Shown here: positions 47,659 to 57,226 of the stretch, one piece after another
Layout of the letters: each line of letters opens with the position of its first letter
Position numbering within the stretch: the first letter of the stretch is position 1
Assembly (NCBI GenBank): GCA_021561035.1
Contig: CP067346.1
Location: 1,953,001-2,017,000 of the forward strand
Direction of reading: 5' to 3'
Length of the DNA stretch: 64,000 nucleotides
Source of the DNA: Clostridioides sp. ES-S-0054-01
GTDB taxonomy: Bacteria > Bacillota > Clostridia > Peptostreptococcales > Peptostreptococcaceae
Program-made: the position numbers and the translations under genes
The notes under the pieces: model-generated
The model's input: the letters and a program-made list of their open reading frames with translations, nothing else
Databases searched by the model: none
What the model was told of the DNA's origin: nothing

Positions 47659-48255
47659 TTAAATTCTCTCATTTATAATTATTGATTTTCTAAGCTCTAA
47701 AAGACTATCAAGTAAATTCTCATTTTTTTGTATATCGAAACTCAAAGTTAGATTAAACGTTCCATCTGAATTAAAAAAATCGAATACTTCTTTTGATTTT
47801 GCTATTAAATATAAGTCTTCATCTATAAGTCTTTTTTCACCTATTAATAAATACTGACATTTATCTATAAAGCTCCTTTTAAAATCAATAGTGTATAGAT
47901 TTTCTAAAATATTATATTGATAAATAGCAATATTATTAAACACTTTTAATATGTTTGAATTTACAAAATTGTAAATTTGATTATTGTTATACAGTGATAT
48001 TTGTTCGTATATATATTCCCTAAATAAAGGATGAATGTTTTGTTTAAGTTTTAAAGTAACTTCAGCTGGTATTTCAAAATAAAGCTTCCAGTACTTAGAG
48101 TTATTTTTTTCTAGTATAAAAGCTACTTTATTCAAACTAGTAGAACTAATCTCCTTTAACGTACAATTAAAATTGTAATGTCTTAAACTAGTTTTTTCAT
48201 TCTCAAATACATAATCAAACCACTGTAGAACATTTCTATCAAGTTTTAAACTCAT
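47659..48255 (-). CDS. Hypothetical protein, 198 aa
   Basis: I do not recognise this protein. Cytoplasmic, Ile/Asn/Lys-rich, with a Q-W-F-D-Y-V-F-E-N motif near the start and no membrane segment. It lies between the RepL-like gene (16 bp) and clpB (36 bp) on one strand, so it probably belongs to the same transcript. GAAGAAGG precedes the ATG. Nothing shows its function. Confidence 0.6.
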   Translation of the reverse strand: MSLKLDRNVLQWFDYVFENEKTSLRHYNFNCTLKEISSTSLNKVAFILEKNNSKYWKLYFEIPAEVTLKLKQNIHPLFREYIYEQISLYNNNQIYNFVNSNILKVFNNIAIYQYNILENLYTIDFKRSFIDKCQYLLIGEKRLIDEDLYLIAKSKEVFDFFNSDGTFNLTLSFDIQKNENLLDSLLELRKSIIINERI

Positions 48256-48271
48256 ATAAAAACCTTCTTCC

Positions 48272-48616
48272 TTATTTACTAACCTTATTAGGTCTTTTTA
48301 TCTGATTATATTCTGTTAATAAACTTTCTTTATCAGCTCTACTACCCTTATATGCTATATGTGGATTTATCATATACTCACCATTTTTCACTCTTTGTAA
48401 AAAATCCATTTTTTTCAGTTCTGTAAACAATGAAGATAAAGAAGTTTTTGGATATTCAAATTCACAAGATAATTCATATAACGTTTTTCTAATCTTATTA
48501 TTTTTATCCATAGAGTTTATCAATTTTAATGGAATTAAGTCTCTCTTAGTATACATTCCTTCTACTACTTTAATATAGTTCTTAAAGCAAACATTCATGT
48601 ACTTACTTTTATTCAT
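48272..48616 (-). CDS. RepL-like winged-helix protein, 114 aa
   Basis: The C-terminal half (L-S-C-E-F-E-Y-P-K-T-S-L-S-S-L-F-T-E-L-K-K, then G-E-Y-M-I-N-P-H-I-A-Y-K-G) resembles the winged helix and Y-M-I-N-P motif of plasmid replication initiator RepL proteins. The usual RepL length is somewhat greater, so this may be a domesticated regulator or a remnant of an integrated plasmid. A sigma-A-like promoter (TTGACA-17-TATATT) lies at 48722-48750. Confidence 0.6.
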   Translation of the reverse strand: MNKSKYMNVCFKNYIKVVEGMYTKRDLIPLKLINSMDKNNKIRKTLYELSCEFEYPKTSLSSLFTELKKMDFLQRVKNGEYMINPHIAYKGSRADKESLLTEYNQIKRPNKVSK

Positions 48617-48721
48617 AACTAAACTTTTACTCTCTGTGTATTCCTGATTTAAATCTTTTTTTAATGTCTTATCTAAGTTAAATATCTCTTCTCACTCTCC
48701 TTATCTCTAATTGATAATATA

Positions 48722-48750
48722 AATATATTATAAAAAAACATGTATGTCAA
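48722..48750 (-). promoter_or_regulatory. Sigma-A promoter upstream of the RepL-like gene
   Basis: On the minus strand TTGACA (48745-48750) and TATATT (48722-48727) with a 17-bp spacer, about 105 bp before the RepL-like gene's ATG. Confidence 0.65.
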
Positions 48751-48972
48751 AACTGAAAATACAAAAAGTTTATTTCTTAAGTAAACTTTTATTTAGCTGT
48801 AAGATAAACTTTAATACTTTTTTAATTTAGTATTTCCAATTTATTGGTAGGATTTTTGAATAATATTTATAAATTTTTTTAAAAAAATTTGAACTTATTT
48901 AATAAGTGAGTCTTTTATAAAATACATTTATCAAATGTACAATATTTCCAATCAGTTTTTTTCTAAAATCAG

Positions 48973-49022
48973 TTGACATATTATATATATATTTATATAA
49001 TGTGTATATACTATATATACAC
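48973..49022 (+). promoter_or_regulatory. Consensus promoter and GntR operator
   Basis: TTGACA (48973-48978), 17 bp, TATAAT (48996-49001) match the sigma-A consensus exactly. Directly after the -10, GTGTATATA-CTA-TATATACAC (49002-49022) is a perfect dyad with 9-bp arms, the expected site of the YtrA-type repressor encoded next. Confidence 0.9.
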
Positions 49023-49039
49023 TTTAAGGAGGTGTCTTG

Positions 49040-49414
49040 TTGAATATAGTTATTAGTAATTCGAGTGGAAAGCCAATATATGAACAGATTACTACACAAA
49101 TTAAAAGTATGATTATAAGCGGAGAGTTACCAGAAGGATCAGCTCTTCCAAGTATGAGATTGTTGGCAAAGGAACTTAGAATAAGTGTAATTACTACAAA
49201 GCGAGCATATAGCGATTTAGAACGAGATGGATTTATTGAGACAGTTACTGGTAAAGGTAGTTTTGTATCTAGTAAAAACATGGACTTTGTCAAAGAAGAA
49301 CAATTTCGTTTAATTGAAGAATACCTACAAAAATCAGTTGATATAGCCAAAAGTAGTGATATTACATATGACGAATTAAAAGATATTTTATTTTTATTAT
49401 ATAAAGGAGAATAA
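49040..49414 (+). CDS. GntR-family (YtrA-type) repressor
   Basis: The N-terminal winged helix (P-I-Y-E-Q-I-T-T-Q-I-K-S-M-I-I-S-G-E-L-P-E-G, S-M-R-L-L-A-K-E-L-R-I-S) and short C-terminus are those of YtrA proteins. The start is a TTG at 49040, 7 nt after AAGGAGG; a TTG one codon earlier is too close to the site. It should bind the dyad at 49002-49022 and repress its own operon until an antimicrobial or envelope signal appears. Confidence 0.9.
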   Translation: MNIVISNSSGKPIYEQITTQIKSMIISGELPEGSALPSMRLLAKELRISVITTKRAYSDLERDGFIETVTGKGSFVSSKNMDFVKEEQFRLIEEYLQKSVDIAKSSDITYDELKDILFLLYKGE

Positions 49415-49419
49415 TAAGT

Positions 49420-50274
49420 ATGGATGCAATAAATATAAAAAATTTAAACAAATCTTATAAGGATTTTAGCCTACAAGATGTATCTTTTTCAGTACCAAAA
49501 GGGAGTGTAATGGGATTTGTAGGTGAAAATGGTGCGGGAAAAACAACCACATTAAAAGCAATTTTAAATTTAATTTCTTATGATAGTGGAAACATAGAAA
49601 TCTTTGGTCTTGATAATAAAAAAAATGAAAAAGAAATTAAAGAACAAATTGGTGTTGTGTTTGAGGGAAGTAACTTTCACGAAAATTTAAACACTGACCA
49701 TGTTTCAAAAATCATGAGTAAAATCTATAAAAATTGGAGTCACACATTATTCAAAGACTATTTAAAAAAATTGAGAGTCCCAGACAATAAACTAATCAAA
49801 GAGTTTTCAAAGGGTAATAAAATGAAACTTAGTATTGCTGTAGCATTATCACATAAGCCAAAACTATTAATACTAGATGAAGCAACTAGTTCTCTTGACC
49901 CTATTGTTCGTGAAGAAATACTAGATATATTTTTAGATTTTATACAAGATGAAGAACACTCTATTATTTTATCTTCACATATTACAAGTGATTTAGATAA
50001 AATAGCAGACTATATTACCTTTATACATAAAGGAAAAATTGTATTTAGTGAAAATAAGGATGAATTAATTGATACTATGGGAATTTTAAAATGTAAGCCT
50101 AGTGACTTTGATAATCTTACAAAAGAAGATTATTCATATTATCGTAAAAGCCAATTTGGATATGAGGTACTTCTTAAAGATAAATATAGATTTATCTCAA
50201 GACATCCAAACTTTATTGTTGATAATGCGTCTATAGAAGAAATTATGTTATTTTATGTGAGAGGTGATAAATAA
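49420..50274 (+). CDS. ABC transporter ATPase (YtrB/BcrA-like)
   Basis: Walker A G-E-N-G-A-G-K-T-T, Walker B L-L-I-L-D-E-A-T-S-S-L-D and H-loop S-S-H-I are present. The signature is not LSGGQ but F-S-K-G-N-K-M-K-L, as in YtrB-type exporters. It follows the repressor after 5 bp and overlaps the permease gene by one base. 284 aa is normal for the type. With the permease it forms an export or defence transporter for membrane-active compounds. Confidence 0.92.
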   Translation: MDAINIKNLNKSYKDFSLQDVSFSVPKGSVMGFVGENGAGKTTTLKAILNLISYDSGNIEIFGLDNKKNEKEIKEQIGVVFEGSNFHENLNTDHVSKIMSKIYKNWSHTLFKDYLKKLRVPDNKLIKEFSKGNKMKLSIAVALSHKPKLLILDEATSSLDPIVREEILDIFLDFIQDEEHSIILSSHITSDLDKIADYITFIHKGKIVFSENKDELIDTMGILKCKPSDFDNLTKEDYSYYRKSQFGYEVLLKDKYRFISRHPNFIVDNASIEEIMLFYVRGDK

Positions 50275-50912
50275 TGAAAGGTCTAATTTTGAAAGATTTA
50301 CTTAATTTAAAGGGAAATGTAAAGTTTATATTTTTATTCATCATTATGTTTGGACTTATGTCTTCTTTTGGAGATGGAAATGTTAATAATTTTATGGGTG
50401 TTATTATAGTTTTATGTACTATAATGATTGTTTCAACATTTTCATATGATGATTTAAATAAATGGGATAGTTATGTACTTACAATGCCAATTAAACGTAA
50501 TGATATTGTATTAAGTAAATATTTAACTATGTTAATATTTAGCTTTATAGGTATCCTTGTTTCACTTATCGTTAGTGTCATTATTGGTTATTTTAAACAT
50601 ACACTTGTATTAGGTGAAACTCTACTTATTAATGCATTAATCTTATCAGTTTCAGTATGTTTTGGTAGCCTTATCCTACCACTTATTTATAAATTTGGTA
50701 CAGAAAAAGCCCGTTTGTTAATGATTTTATGCTTTTTAGTTCCAACACTAGTTTTATTGGTTTTTAAAAACATTTTAGAAAGTACTAGTTCACCTCTTTC
50801 TATAGAAATTATACTTAATACACTAGTATATTCTCTTCCATTTATTGCTATTGTTCTATTTGTGATTTCGTATTTTATCTCATCAAAAATCTATAGTAAA
50901 AAAGAAGTATAA
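50274..50912 (+). CDS. ABC-2 type permease
   Basis: The 212-aa protein has six predicted membrane helices and the ABC2_membrane_5 pattern (M-K-G-L-I-L-K-D-L-L-N-L-K at the start; D-K-W/N-K-W-D-S-Y-V-L-T-M-P-I near residue 64). Start and the ATPase stop overlap as TAATG, so it is translated with it. It ends with an intrinsic terminator at 50961-50996. Confidence 0.88.
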   Translation: MKGLILKDLLNLKGNVKFIFLFIIMFGLMSSFGDGNVNNFMGVIIVLCTIMIVSTFSYDDLNKWDSYVLTMPIKRNDIVLSKYLTMLIFSFIGILVSLIVSVIIGYFKHTLVLGETLLINALILSVSVCFGSLILPLIYKFGTEKARLLMILCFLVPTLVLLVFKNILESTSSPLSIEIILNTLVYSLPFIAIVLFVISYFISSKIYSKKEV

Positions 50913-50960
50913 AATGTACTGTATAATATGTTTTTGTATTTAAGTATTTTAAGTGAAATG

Positions 50961-50996
50961 CTATCAAATCTTTTTTGATAGTATTTTATTTTTTTT
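50961..50996 (+). terminator. Terminator of the GntR-ABC operon
   Basis: CTATCAA/TTGATAG hairpin followed by a TATTTTATTTTTTTT run. Confidence 0.85.
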
Positions 50997-51164
50997 ATTA
51001 ATCTCTACTAGGTATTTATTATTTTATTACTTATCTTTAATAACGCTCTATTACTTTATAGATTTATTTATACAATATAATCAGTTTATAAATTTAATTG
51101 CTAACAATATTATTGAGCATAAAAACAAGATAACATCTAAAAATAGTCCTTATATAGTAAATTA

Positions 51165-51400
51165 ACTTATTTTAATATTCAATGATTTAAGATTACTAAA
51201 TTTATCGAGAATTTCTTTTAATTAACTTAAACTATATCTTAATTTTTAAAATTTTAATATCAACAATATTAAAGTTAAGAATCAGTATTCTTAGTTTGAC
51301 ATCAACATAAATACCTATTAGAATAATATTAAACTATATTCTTTCAACTGATTTTCTTAAAAACAGCAATAGATAAAAGATTATACAAGGAGATAATTCA
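51165..51400. other. AT-rich intergenic stretch
   Basis: No gene seen; short direct runs only. It probably contains the promoter for the broken GNAT gene. Confidence 0.5.
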
Positions 51401-51403
51401 AAT

Positions 51404-51816
51404 ATGGAATTAGAAATTACAGAAAAAATAGAAAAACAAGATGAAAATACTATTTTTCAAGGATTATTAAAATATAATCTTACTAGACTTGAAGATAAAA
51501 ATCCAGTGGATTTGGGAATATATATCGAGATAAAACAGGTCAAATTATTGCAGGTTTTATAGGTGTTACTCATGGTAATTGGCTTTTTATAAAATACTTA
51601 TGGTTTAGTGAGAAGCTTAGATGTAAAGGTGCTGGAAGTCAACTTTTATATAATGCTGAAAAAATTGCTAAAGAACGAGGTTGTAAATATGCTTTTTTAG
51701 ATACATTCAGTTTTCAAGCACCTAAATTTTATGAGAAATTTGGATACCATAAAGTATTTTCACTTGAAAATTATCCTATAACTGGAAGGAGATATTATTT
51801 TACAAAACTACTATAG
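51404..51816 (+). pseudogene. Frameshifted GNAT acetyltransferase
   Basis: The start (ATG 51404, AGGAGAT site) reads M-E-L-E-I-T-E-K in one frame, then at about 51521-51526 the reading continues one base earlier: R-D-K-T-G-Q-I-I-A-G-F-I-G-V and R-C-K-G-A-G-S-Q-L-L-Y-N-A-E, then F-Y-E-K-F-G-Y. The last parts are the acetyl-CoA loop and C-terminal motif of GNAT enzymes. A one-base loss, probably in the TATATAT run, broke the gene. Ends at TAG 51814-51816. Confidence 0.85.
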
Positions 51817-51846
51817 TAATGAAAATTATATCTTTAGGAGGTAAAT

Positions 51847-53064
51847 ATGCTAGGAAAAAAATGTATGGATTATCTGCAAACACTAGGAAAAATAAGTTCA
51901 ACAACGAATGGTCTTACAAGACTTATATTAACTGAAGAACATAAAAAATCTATTGATTTAATTAGTTCGTGGATGAAAGATTTGAATCTTGATATTGAAA
52001 TTGATGACATTGGAAATGTTATAGGTACATATAAATCAAGTTTTCCAAATGCTCCCACATTAGTAGTTGCATCTCATCAAGATAGTGTAAAATGTGGAGG
52101 TATATTTGATGGTATGTTGGGTATAATAGTTCCTCTAGTTGGACTTGAAGAAGCAAAACATAATAATAAGTCTTATCCTTTCAATATTAAGCTAGTTGCT
52201 TTTGCTGAAGAGGAAGGAACTAGGTTTGAAACTTCTTTAATGGGAAGTAAAGTTTTTGCTGGTACTTTTAAAGAAGATCTTCTTAAATCTGTTGATGAAA
52301 ATGGAATTACACTTGAAGAAGCTATAACAAAGTTTGGGTTTAATACTAAAAACTTAATAAATTTACATCCTAGAAAAGATATAGATGCATATTTAGAATT
52401 TCATATCGAACAAGGACCTGTTTTAGAAAATGAATCACTTCCTGCTGGAATTGTATCAAGTATTACAGGATTCAAAAGTTTTAAAATATCAGTACATGGT
52501 AAATCTGGACATGCTGGTACACTACCAATGAATATGAGATTTGATGCTGGATGCTGTGCCTGTGAATGTGTATTAGCCATTGAAAAAATAGCTAAAATGA
52601 CTACTAATTTAGTTGCTACTGTTGGAAAGATGAATTTCTATCCATCTTCATCAAATGTCGTACCTGAAAGGGTGGAATTTACTCTTGATGTACGTTCTTG
52701 TTCTCAAGAAGTTCTTGATAGCTCAATAGAAAAGATATTCAACGAAATATCTCATATATGTGAGAATAGAAAACTTAATTATGAAAGTGAACTTTCTTTT
52801 GAAAATGTCCCTGTACCATGTTCCAATAAAATAACTAAAACTATAGAAAAAAGTTTTATAGATTTAAATCTTAATCCTTTTTATATTTATAGTGGAGCTG
52901 GTCATGATGCTCAAGAAATGGACAATATAACTGACATTGGAATGGTGTTTATAAGATGTTCTGGAGGTATAAGTCATAATCCTGATGAAAGTGTTTCTGT
53001 AGATGACTTAGATACTGCTATAAAAATATTTCTAAAAATATTAGATAATCTCGATTTAAAATAA
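51847..53064 (+). CDS. M20-family amidohydrolase (N-carbamoyl-amino-acid hydrolase/allantoate amidohydrolase-like)
   Basis: The 405-aa zinc enzyme has S-H-Q-D-S-V (metal His), F-D-G-M-L-G (bridging Asp), A-E-E-E-G-T-R-F (catalytic Glu), H-I-E-Q-G-P-V-L-E, and G-A-G-H-D-A-Q-E-M near the C-terminus, matching AllC/HyuC. These cleave carbamoyl groups from N-carbamoyl amino acids, ureido acids or allantoate. It is followed by an Asp/Glu racemase, which would suit racemic carbamoyl amino acid use. AGGAGG supports the ATG. Confidence 0.9.
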   Translation: MLGKKCMDYLQTLGKISSTTNGLTRLILTEEHKKSIDLISSWMKDLNLDIEIDDIGNVIGTYKSSFPNAPTLVVASHQDSVKCGGIFDGMLGIIVPLVGLEEAKHNNKSYPFNIKLVAFAEEEGTRFETSLMGSKVFAGTFKEDLLKSVDENGITLEEAITKFGFNTKNLINLHPRKDIDAYLEFHIEQGPVLENESLPAGIVSSITGFKSFKISVHGKSGHAGTLPMNMRFDAGCCACECVLAIEKIAKMTTNLVATVGKMNFYPSSSNVVPERVEFTLDVRSCSQEVLDSSIEKIFNEISHICENRKLNYESELSFENVPVPCSNKITKTIEKSFIDLNLNPFYIYSGAGHDAQEMDNITDIGMVFIRCSGGISHNPDESVSVDDLDTAIKIFLKILDNLDLK

Positions 53065-53229
53065 TTTTATATCAAAAATATACAAGTAAAAACATATTAT
53101 CACTACTAACCTTATACTATATAATTGTATAATATTATCTATTATAAAAACAGACTTTTATACTCTTATAGAATAAGTTTTGATATTTTATACCTAATAC
53201 AAAAATATATATTTAAGGAGATAATTTTT

Positions 53230-53928
53230 ATGAATGAAAAATTAATTGGAATTTTAGCTGGAATGGGTCCAAGGTCAACTGCTCCCTTTATGGATTTAGT
53301 TATTGATGAATGTCAATTTCAGTATGGTGCAAAATATGATGATGAGTTCCCAAAGATGATGATATATTCATTACCTACTCCATTTTATATTGACCGTCCA
53401 ATAAATCACGAACTTATGAAAAAAACTATTATTGATGGGTTACAAAAACTTGAATCAATTGGAGTAAGTTTTATTGCTATGCCATGTAATTCAGCACATA
53501 TATACTTTAAAGAATTAAAAAAATCAATTAATATACCTTTGTTAAATATTGTAGAAGAAACAGTTAAGAAACTTCCTATTATCCCACAAAAAGTAACTCT
53601 TTTTTCAACTAATTCAACATTTGAATCTAAAATTTATCAAGATGGCATACTACATAATGGGCATGAGTTTATATTTAAAGATGAATGGCAGACAAAATTA
53701 AATACTCTTATTCAAAGTATAAAAACAGATAAAGGAAATCCATATAATATTGATATTTGGAATGAACTTATTGAAGATGTGAAAAAAGAATCTATTGAAA
53801 ATGTAATAATTGCTTGTACCGACTTAAATGTAGTTTTCGAAAAATCTCATTCTTCAATTAATATTATTGATTCATCAAAATGTTTAGCTAAAGCAACTAT
53901 CAACAAATATCTAAAACTAGTTAAATAA
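53230..53928 (+). CDS. Aspartate/glutamate racemase family protein
   Basis: The 232-aa protein has the family's two catalytic cysteines: C-N-S-A-H near residue 82 and I-A-C-T-D-L near 203, with the opening G-I-L-A-G-M-G-P-R-S-T. Substrates of the family include Asp, Glu and hydantoins. I place the start at ATG 53230 (M-N-E-K-L-I-G, behind AAGGAG) and not at the longer upstream ORF start, which has no site. Cytoplasmic and PLP-independent. Confidence 0.9.
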   Translation: MNEKLIGILAGMGPRSTAPFMDLVIDECQFQYGAKYDDEFPKMMIYSLPTPFYIDRPINHELMKKTIIDGLQKLESIGVSFIAMPCNSAHIYFKELKKSINIPLLNIVEETVKKLPIIPQKVTLFSTNSTFESKIYQDGILHNGHEFIFKDEWQTKLNTLIQSIKTDKGNPYNIDIWNELIEDVKKESIENVIIACTDLNVVFEKSHSSINIIDSSKCLAKATINKYLKLVK

Positions 53929-54058
53929 ATTTTTAGATACTATATTTTAGAAAATATACATGTATTTGTTTAGTTAAAAAAATATAAACCTATAGTTTTA
54001 TATTATAGTTCCTTGATGATATAAAATTTAACCATGTATTATAGTATTTTAATAGAAA

Positions 54059-54080
54059 AGGATACCAATACTGGTATCCT
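54059..54080. terminator. Bidirectional terminator
   Basis: Perfect 9-bp arms AGGATACCA/TGGTATCCT with a 4-nt loop between convergent genes; A-rich on one side and TTTTT on the other. Confidence 0.9.
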
Positions 54081-54118
54081 TTTTAAATATTTTTATATTT
54101 ATTGCACTTAAGTTTATA

Positions 54119-54736
54119 CTATTGAATAGTACCCATAGAATTAGATAAATCTCGTCCTGCTGTAACAAGATTAGATAATAATACATCAGCTACTGCATCA
54201 TTAGCTGAACTTATTATCCATTTGTTATCTTTTTTAGAACATTCAAACTCTACAGTTTTTGTTACATAAGTCTCTTTAACACTTTTTTGTTTTTCTTTCA
54301 TAATTGATACTAGCATTTCAGTTGTTTTCTCATCAGTTAAGTCTTGCCCTGAAAAACTCATACCAAGCATCTTTGTAAATGCTTCAGCTACTATCTCTTT
54401 AAGTAATGGTGTTGAATCTACAAATTTACACTCTACTTTTATTGTAGCCTTATTATCTTTAATCTCACTATCTTTTATTGTATATGTGATTTTAGATGCA
54501 TTCTGTTTTAGATAATCTAAAACATACTGTGCATTTGGGTCTTTTGTGTCTAGTTCTTTTAATACATCTTTATATTTCTCGTCATTATTTTCCATTACCT
54601 TATTCATGCCTTCAAAGTCAAACTTCTTTGCACTGCTAAAAAAACTATCTATTGTATCTTCTGGTTTTGCACTTGAACATGCTGTTAAAGATATTGCCAA
54701 TAAAAAAGTTGTTAAAACTAATATGATTTTTTTCAT
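54119..54736 (-). CDS. Hypothetical lipoprotein, 205 aa
   Basis: A lipoprotein signal ends S-L-T-A-C-S. The mature part opens with E-D-T-I-D-S-F-F-S-S-A-K-K-F-D-F-E-G-M-N, like the DUF4878/NTF2-type lipoproteins, and is similar in design to the lipoprotein at 24442-25290. Role unknown; probably exported and membrane-anchored. GGGAGGG precedes the ATG. It shares a terminator with the racemase gene. Confidence 0.8.
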   Translation of the reverse strand: MKKIILVLTTFLLAISLTACSSAKPEDTIDSFFSSAKKFDFEGMNKVMENNDEKYKDVLKELDTKDPNAQYVLDYLKQNASKITYTIKDSEIKDNKATIKVECKFVDSTPLLKEIVAEAFTKMLGMSFSGQDLTDEKTTEMLVSIMKEKQKSVKETYVTKTVEFECSKKDNKWIISSANDAVADVLLSNLVTAGRDLSNSMGTIQ

Positions 54737-54862
54737 ATCTCAAACCCTCCCTCTTAATTTGTTGATACATAAGTTATTTTAACATATAATGAGAGTTTTT
54801 GAATGATATATTTAAAATATTTTATAAATTTTCATTAAAGCAAAATTTAGCTTAAATTATAT

Positions 54863-55885
54863 CTATATTAAATTATTGTTCATATTTACATCAATCATAG
54901 TAGAAACCATAACAGCTTTTATTGTATGCATTCTATTTTCAGCTTCTTCAAATACCTTTGAATATTTTGAATTAAATACCTCGTCTGTAACCTCTAGCTC
55001 TGATAATCCAAACTTTTCATAAATTTCTTGAGCAACTTTAGTTTCTAAGTCATGGAATGCTGGAAGGCAGTGTAAAAATATAACATTTTCATTTTCAGTT
55101 TTCTTTATCATATCCATATTTACTTGATAATCCTTAAGTTGATTTATTCTCGTCTCATATTGCTCTTCTTCTCCCATAGAAACCCATACATCTGTATATA
55201 TAACATCTGCACCTTTAACATCATCAATACTTTCAGTCAACATTATATCTCCCTTAGATTTCTTAGCTATTTCCTTCATAGCCTTAACTAATTCTTCATT
55301 TGGCCAAAGTTCCTTAGGTGCAAGTGCTACGAAATCAATTCCCATTTTAGCACATCCTATCATCAGGGAGTTTCCCATGTTATTTCTAGCATCACCGACA
55401 TATACAAATTTAACTTTATTCAAATCTTTATCTACATTTTCAATTACTGTTAAAAAGTCTGCAAGGATTTGCGTTGGATGATATTCATCTGTAAGTCCAT
55501 TCCAAACAGGTACACCAGAATATTTTGCTAAACTTTCAACTGTTTCTTGTTTAAATCCTCTAAATTCTATTCCATCATAGAATTTTCCTAGAACTTTTGC
55601 TGTATCAGATACAGACTCTTTTTTACCCATATGACAGTCATTAGGACCTAGATAAGTTACATGTGCACCTTCGTCATGAGCCGCTACTTCAAATGAACAT
55701 CTAGTTCTTGTTGATGTTTTCTCAAACAATAAAGCTATATTTTTTCCTTGTAATAAATCACCCTTTATACCAACCTTTTTCTTAGTTTTTAAATAACTAG
55801 ATAAAGTTAATAAATATCTAATCTCCTCTTTTGTAAAATCCTTTAGTGTCAAAAAACTCTTCCCTTTTAAACTTATATTATTCAT
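54863..55885 (-). CDS. argF: Ornithine carbamoyltransferase ArgF
   Basis: ArgF joins carbamoyl phosphate to ornithine to give citrulline. The 340-aa protein has the carbamoyl-phosphate motif S-T-R-T-R, the ornithine site ([12 protein letters not shown]) and the catalytic H-C-L-P. It is the last gene of the arginine operon, 107 bp beyond argD. The single gene lies with arg biosynthesis genes rather than an ADI cluster, so the biosynthetic role is likely. Confidence 0.95.
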   Translation of the reverse strand: MNNISLKGKSFLTLKDFTKEEIRYLLTLSSYLKTKKKVGIKGDLLQGKNIALLFEKTSTRTRCSFEVAAHDEGAHVTYLGPNDCHMGKKESVSDTAKVLGKFYDGIEFRGFKQETVESLAKYSGVPVWNGLTDEYHPTQILADFLTVIENVDKDLNKVKFVYVGDARNNMGNSLMIGCAKMGIDFVALAPKELWPNEELVKAMKEIAKKSKGDIMLTESIDDVKGADVIYTDVWVSMGEEEQYETRINQLKDYQVNMDMIKKTENENVIFLHCLPAFHDLETKVAQEIYEKFGLSELEVTDEVFNSKYSKVFEEAENRMHTIKAVMVSTMIDVNMNNNLI

Positions 55886-55992
55886 ATTAATTCGCCCCTT
55901 TTTATAAACTTTTTAAACTCAATTAAACTTGTTAGCACTTTACTTTTTTATTTACTTTGAATTCTTGTCTTTAATCGTATATTTTTGAATAT

Positions 55993-57180
55993 TTAGTTAA
56001 TTTTTAGTAATATATCTTTTAGAATTTCAAGAGCCTCATCTATTTCTTTATAACTGATTGTTAATGGTGGTAAAAATCTCAATACATTTTTGCCAGCAGT
56101 CAAAATAAGCAATCCTTTTTTTCTAGCTTTCTCTTCTATAATACTAGATTCGATATTGGTTTTAATTCCTATCATTAAGCCAATACCTTTTGTCTTTAGT
56201 ACAACTTTACTATTAAAATTTTCAATAGATTTTCTTATATAATCTCCTTTTTCTAATACTTCATTATAAAAACCGTCTTTAGACACCTCATCTAATACAA
56301 CTGAAGCTGCCACCATAGCTAATAAATTACCTCCAAACGTTGTACCTTGGTCTCCTTTTCCTAGTACTTTTGAAAGATTTTCATTTACTAATACTCCGCC
56401 TACTGGTATTCCTGCTCCTAATCCTTTTGCTACTGTAACTATATCTGGTTTTACATCAAAATATTCATATCCAAAAAGTTTACCAGTTCTTCCTATACCG
56501 CATTGGACTTCATCAAAAATCACTACGATGTCCTTTTCTTTGCATATTTTTACTAGTTCCAAAACATAATCTTTTTCAAGAATATTAACTCCACCTTCAC
56601 CTTGAATTGCTTCAAGAATTATTGCACAAACTGTCGAATCAAGATTATTTTTTAAATCTTCAATATTATTTCTTTCTATGTATTTAAAACCTTCGGGAAG
56701 TGGATAAAAGTACTTATGATATTTATCCATACCAGTTGCCATTAAAGACATCATTGTTCTACCATGAAAAGAATCTTTCAAACTTATAATAGTTCCTCTA
56801 TCCTTACCATATTTATCACTACTATACTTTCTTGCTATTTTAAACGCTGTTTCATTTGCTTCTGTTCCAGAATTACAGAAATATATTTTATCCATTCCAC
56901 TTGCATTGATTATTTTCTCTCCTGCACACAACACCGGCTCATTAAAATATAGATTTGAAGTATGTAATAATTTGTCCACTTGCTCCTTTAGAGCATTTTT
57001 TAAATTATTATTGCTATATCCAAGAGAAGATACTCCATATCCACTTGTAAAATCTATATATTTATTACCATTAGTATCAAAAAAACAACTTCCTTCACCA
57101 TAATCTATAACAAAATTAGGTTGGTTATATGTGTCTATAAAGTATTCATTCCATTTTGAAATTGTACTGTTGTTATTCAT
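55993..57180 (-). CDS. argD: Acetylornithine aminotransferase ArgD
   Basis: A class III PLP aminotransferase of 395 aa; the cofactor lysine is in V-A-K-G-L-G-A-G and the PLP Asp in F-D-E-V-Q-C-G. It turns N-acetylglutamate semialdehyde into N-acetylornithine. In the arg operon between argB and argF, which supports this substrate over other members of the class. Confidence 0.94.
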   Translation of the reverse strand: MNNNSTISKWNEYFIDTYNQPNFVIDYGEGSCFFDTNGNKYIDFTSGYGVSSLGYSNNNLKNALKEQVDKLLHTSNLYFNEPVLCAGEKIINASGMDKIYFCNSGTEANETAFKIARKYSSDKYGKDRGTIISLKDSFHGRTMMSLMATGMDKYHKYFYPLPEGFKYIERNNIEDLKNNLDSTVCAIILEAIQGEGGVNILEKDYVLELVKICKEKDIVVIFDEVQCGIGRTGKLFGYEYFDVKPDIVTVAKGLGAGIPVGGVLVNENLSKVLGKGDQGTTFGGNLLAMVAASVVLDEVSKDGFYNEVLEKGDYIRKSIENFNSKVVLKTKGIGLMIGIKTNIESSIIEEKARKKGLLILTAGKNVLRFLPPLTISYKEIDEALEILKDILLKIN

Positions 57181-57226
57181 TTTTATTATCTCCTCTTAAA
57201 TTTGTAATTTTATTATATTTTACTTA

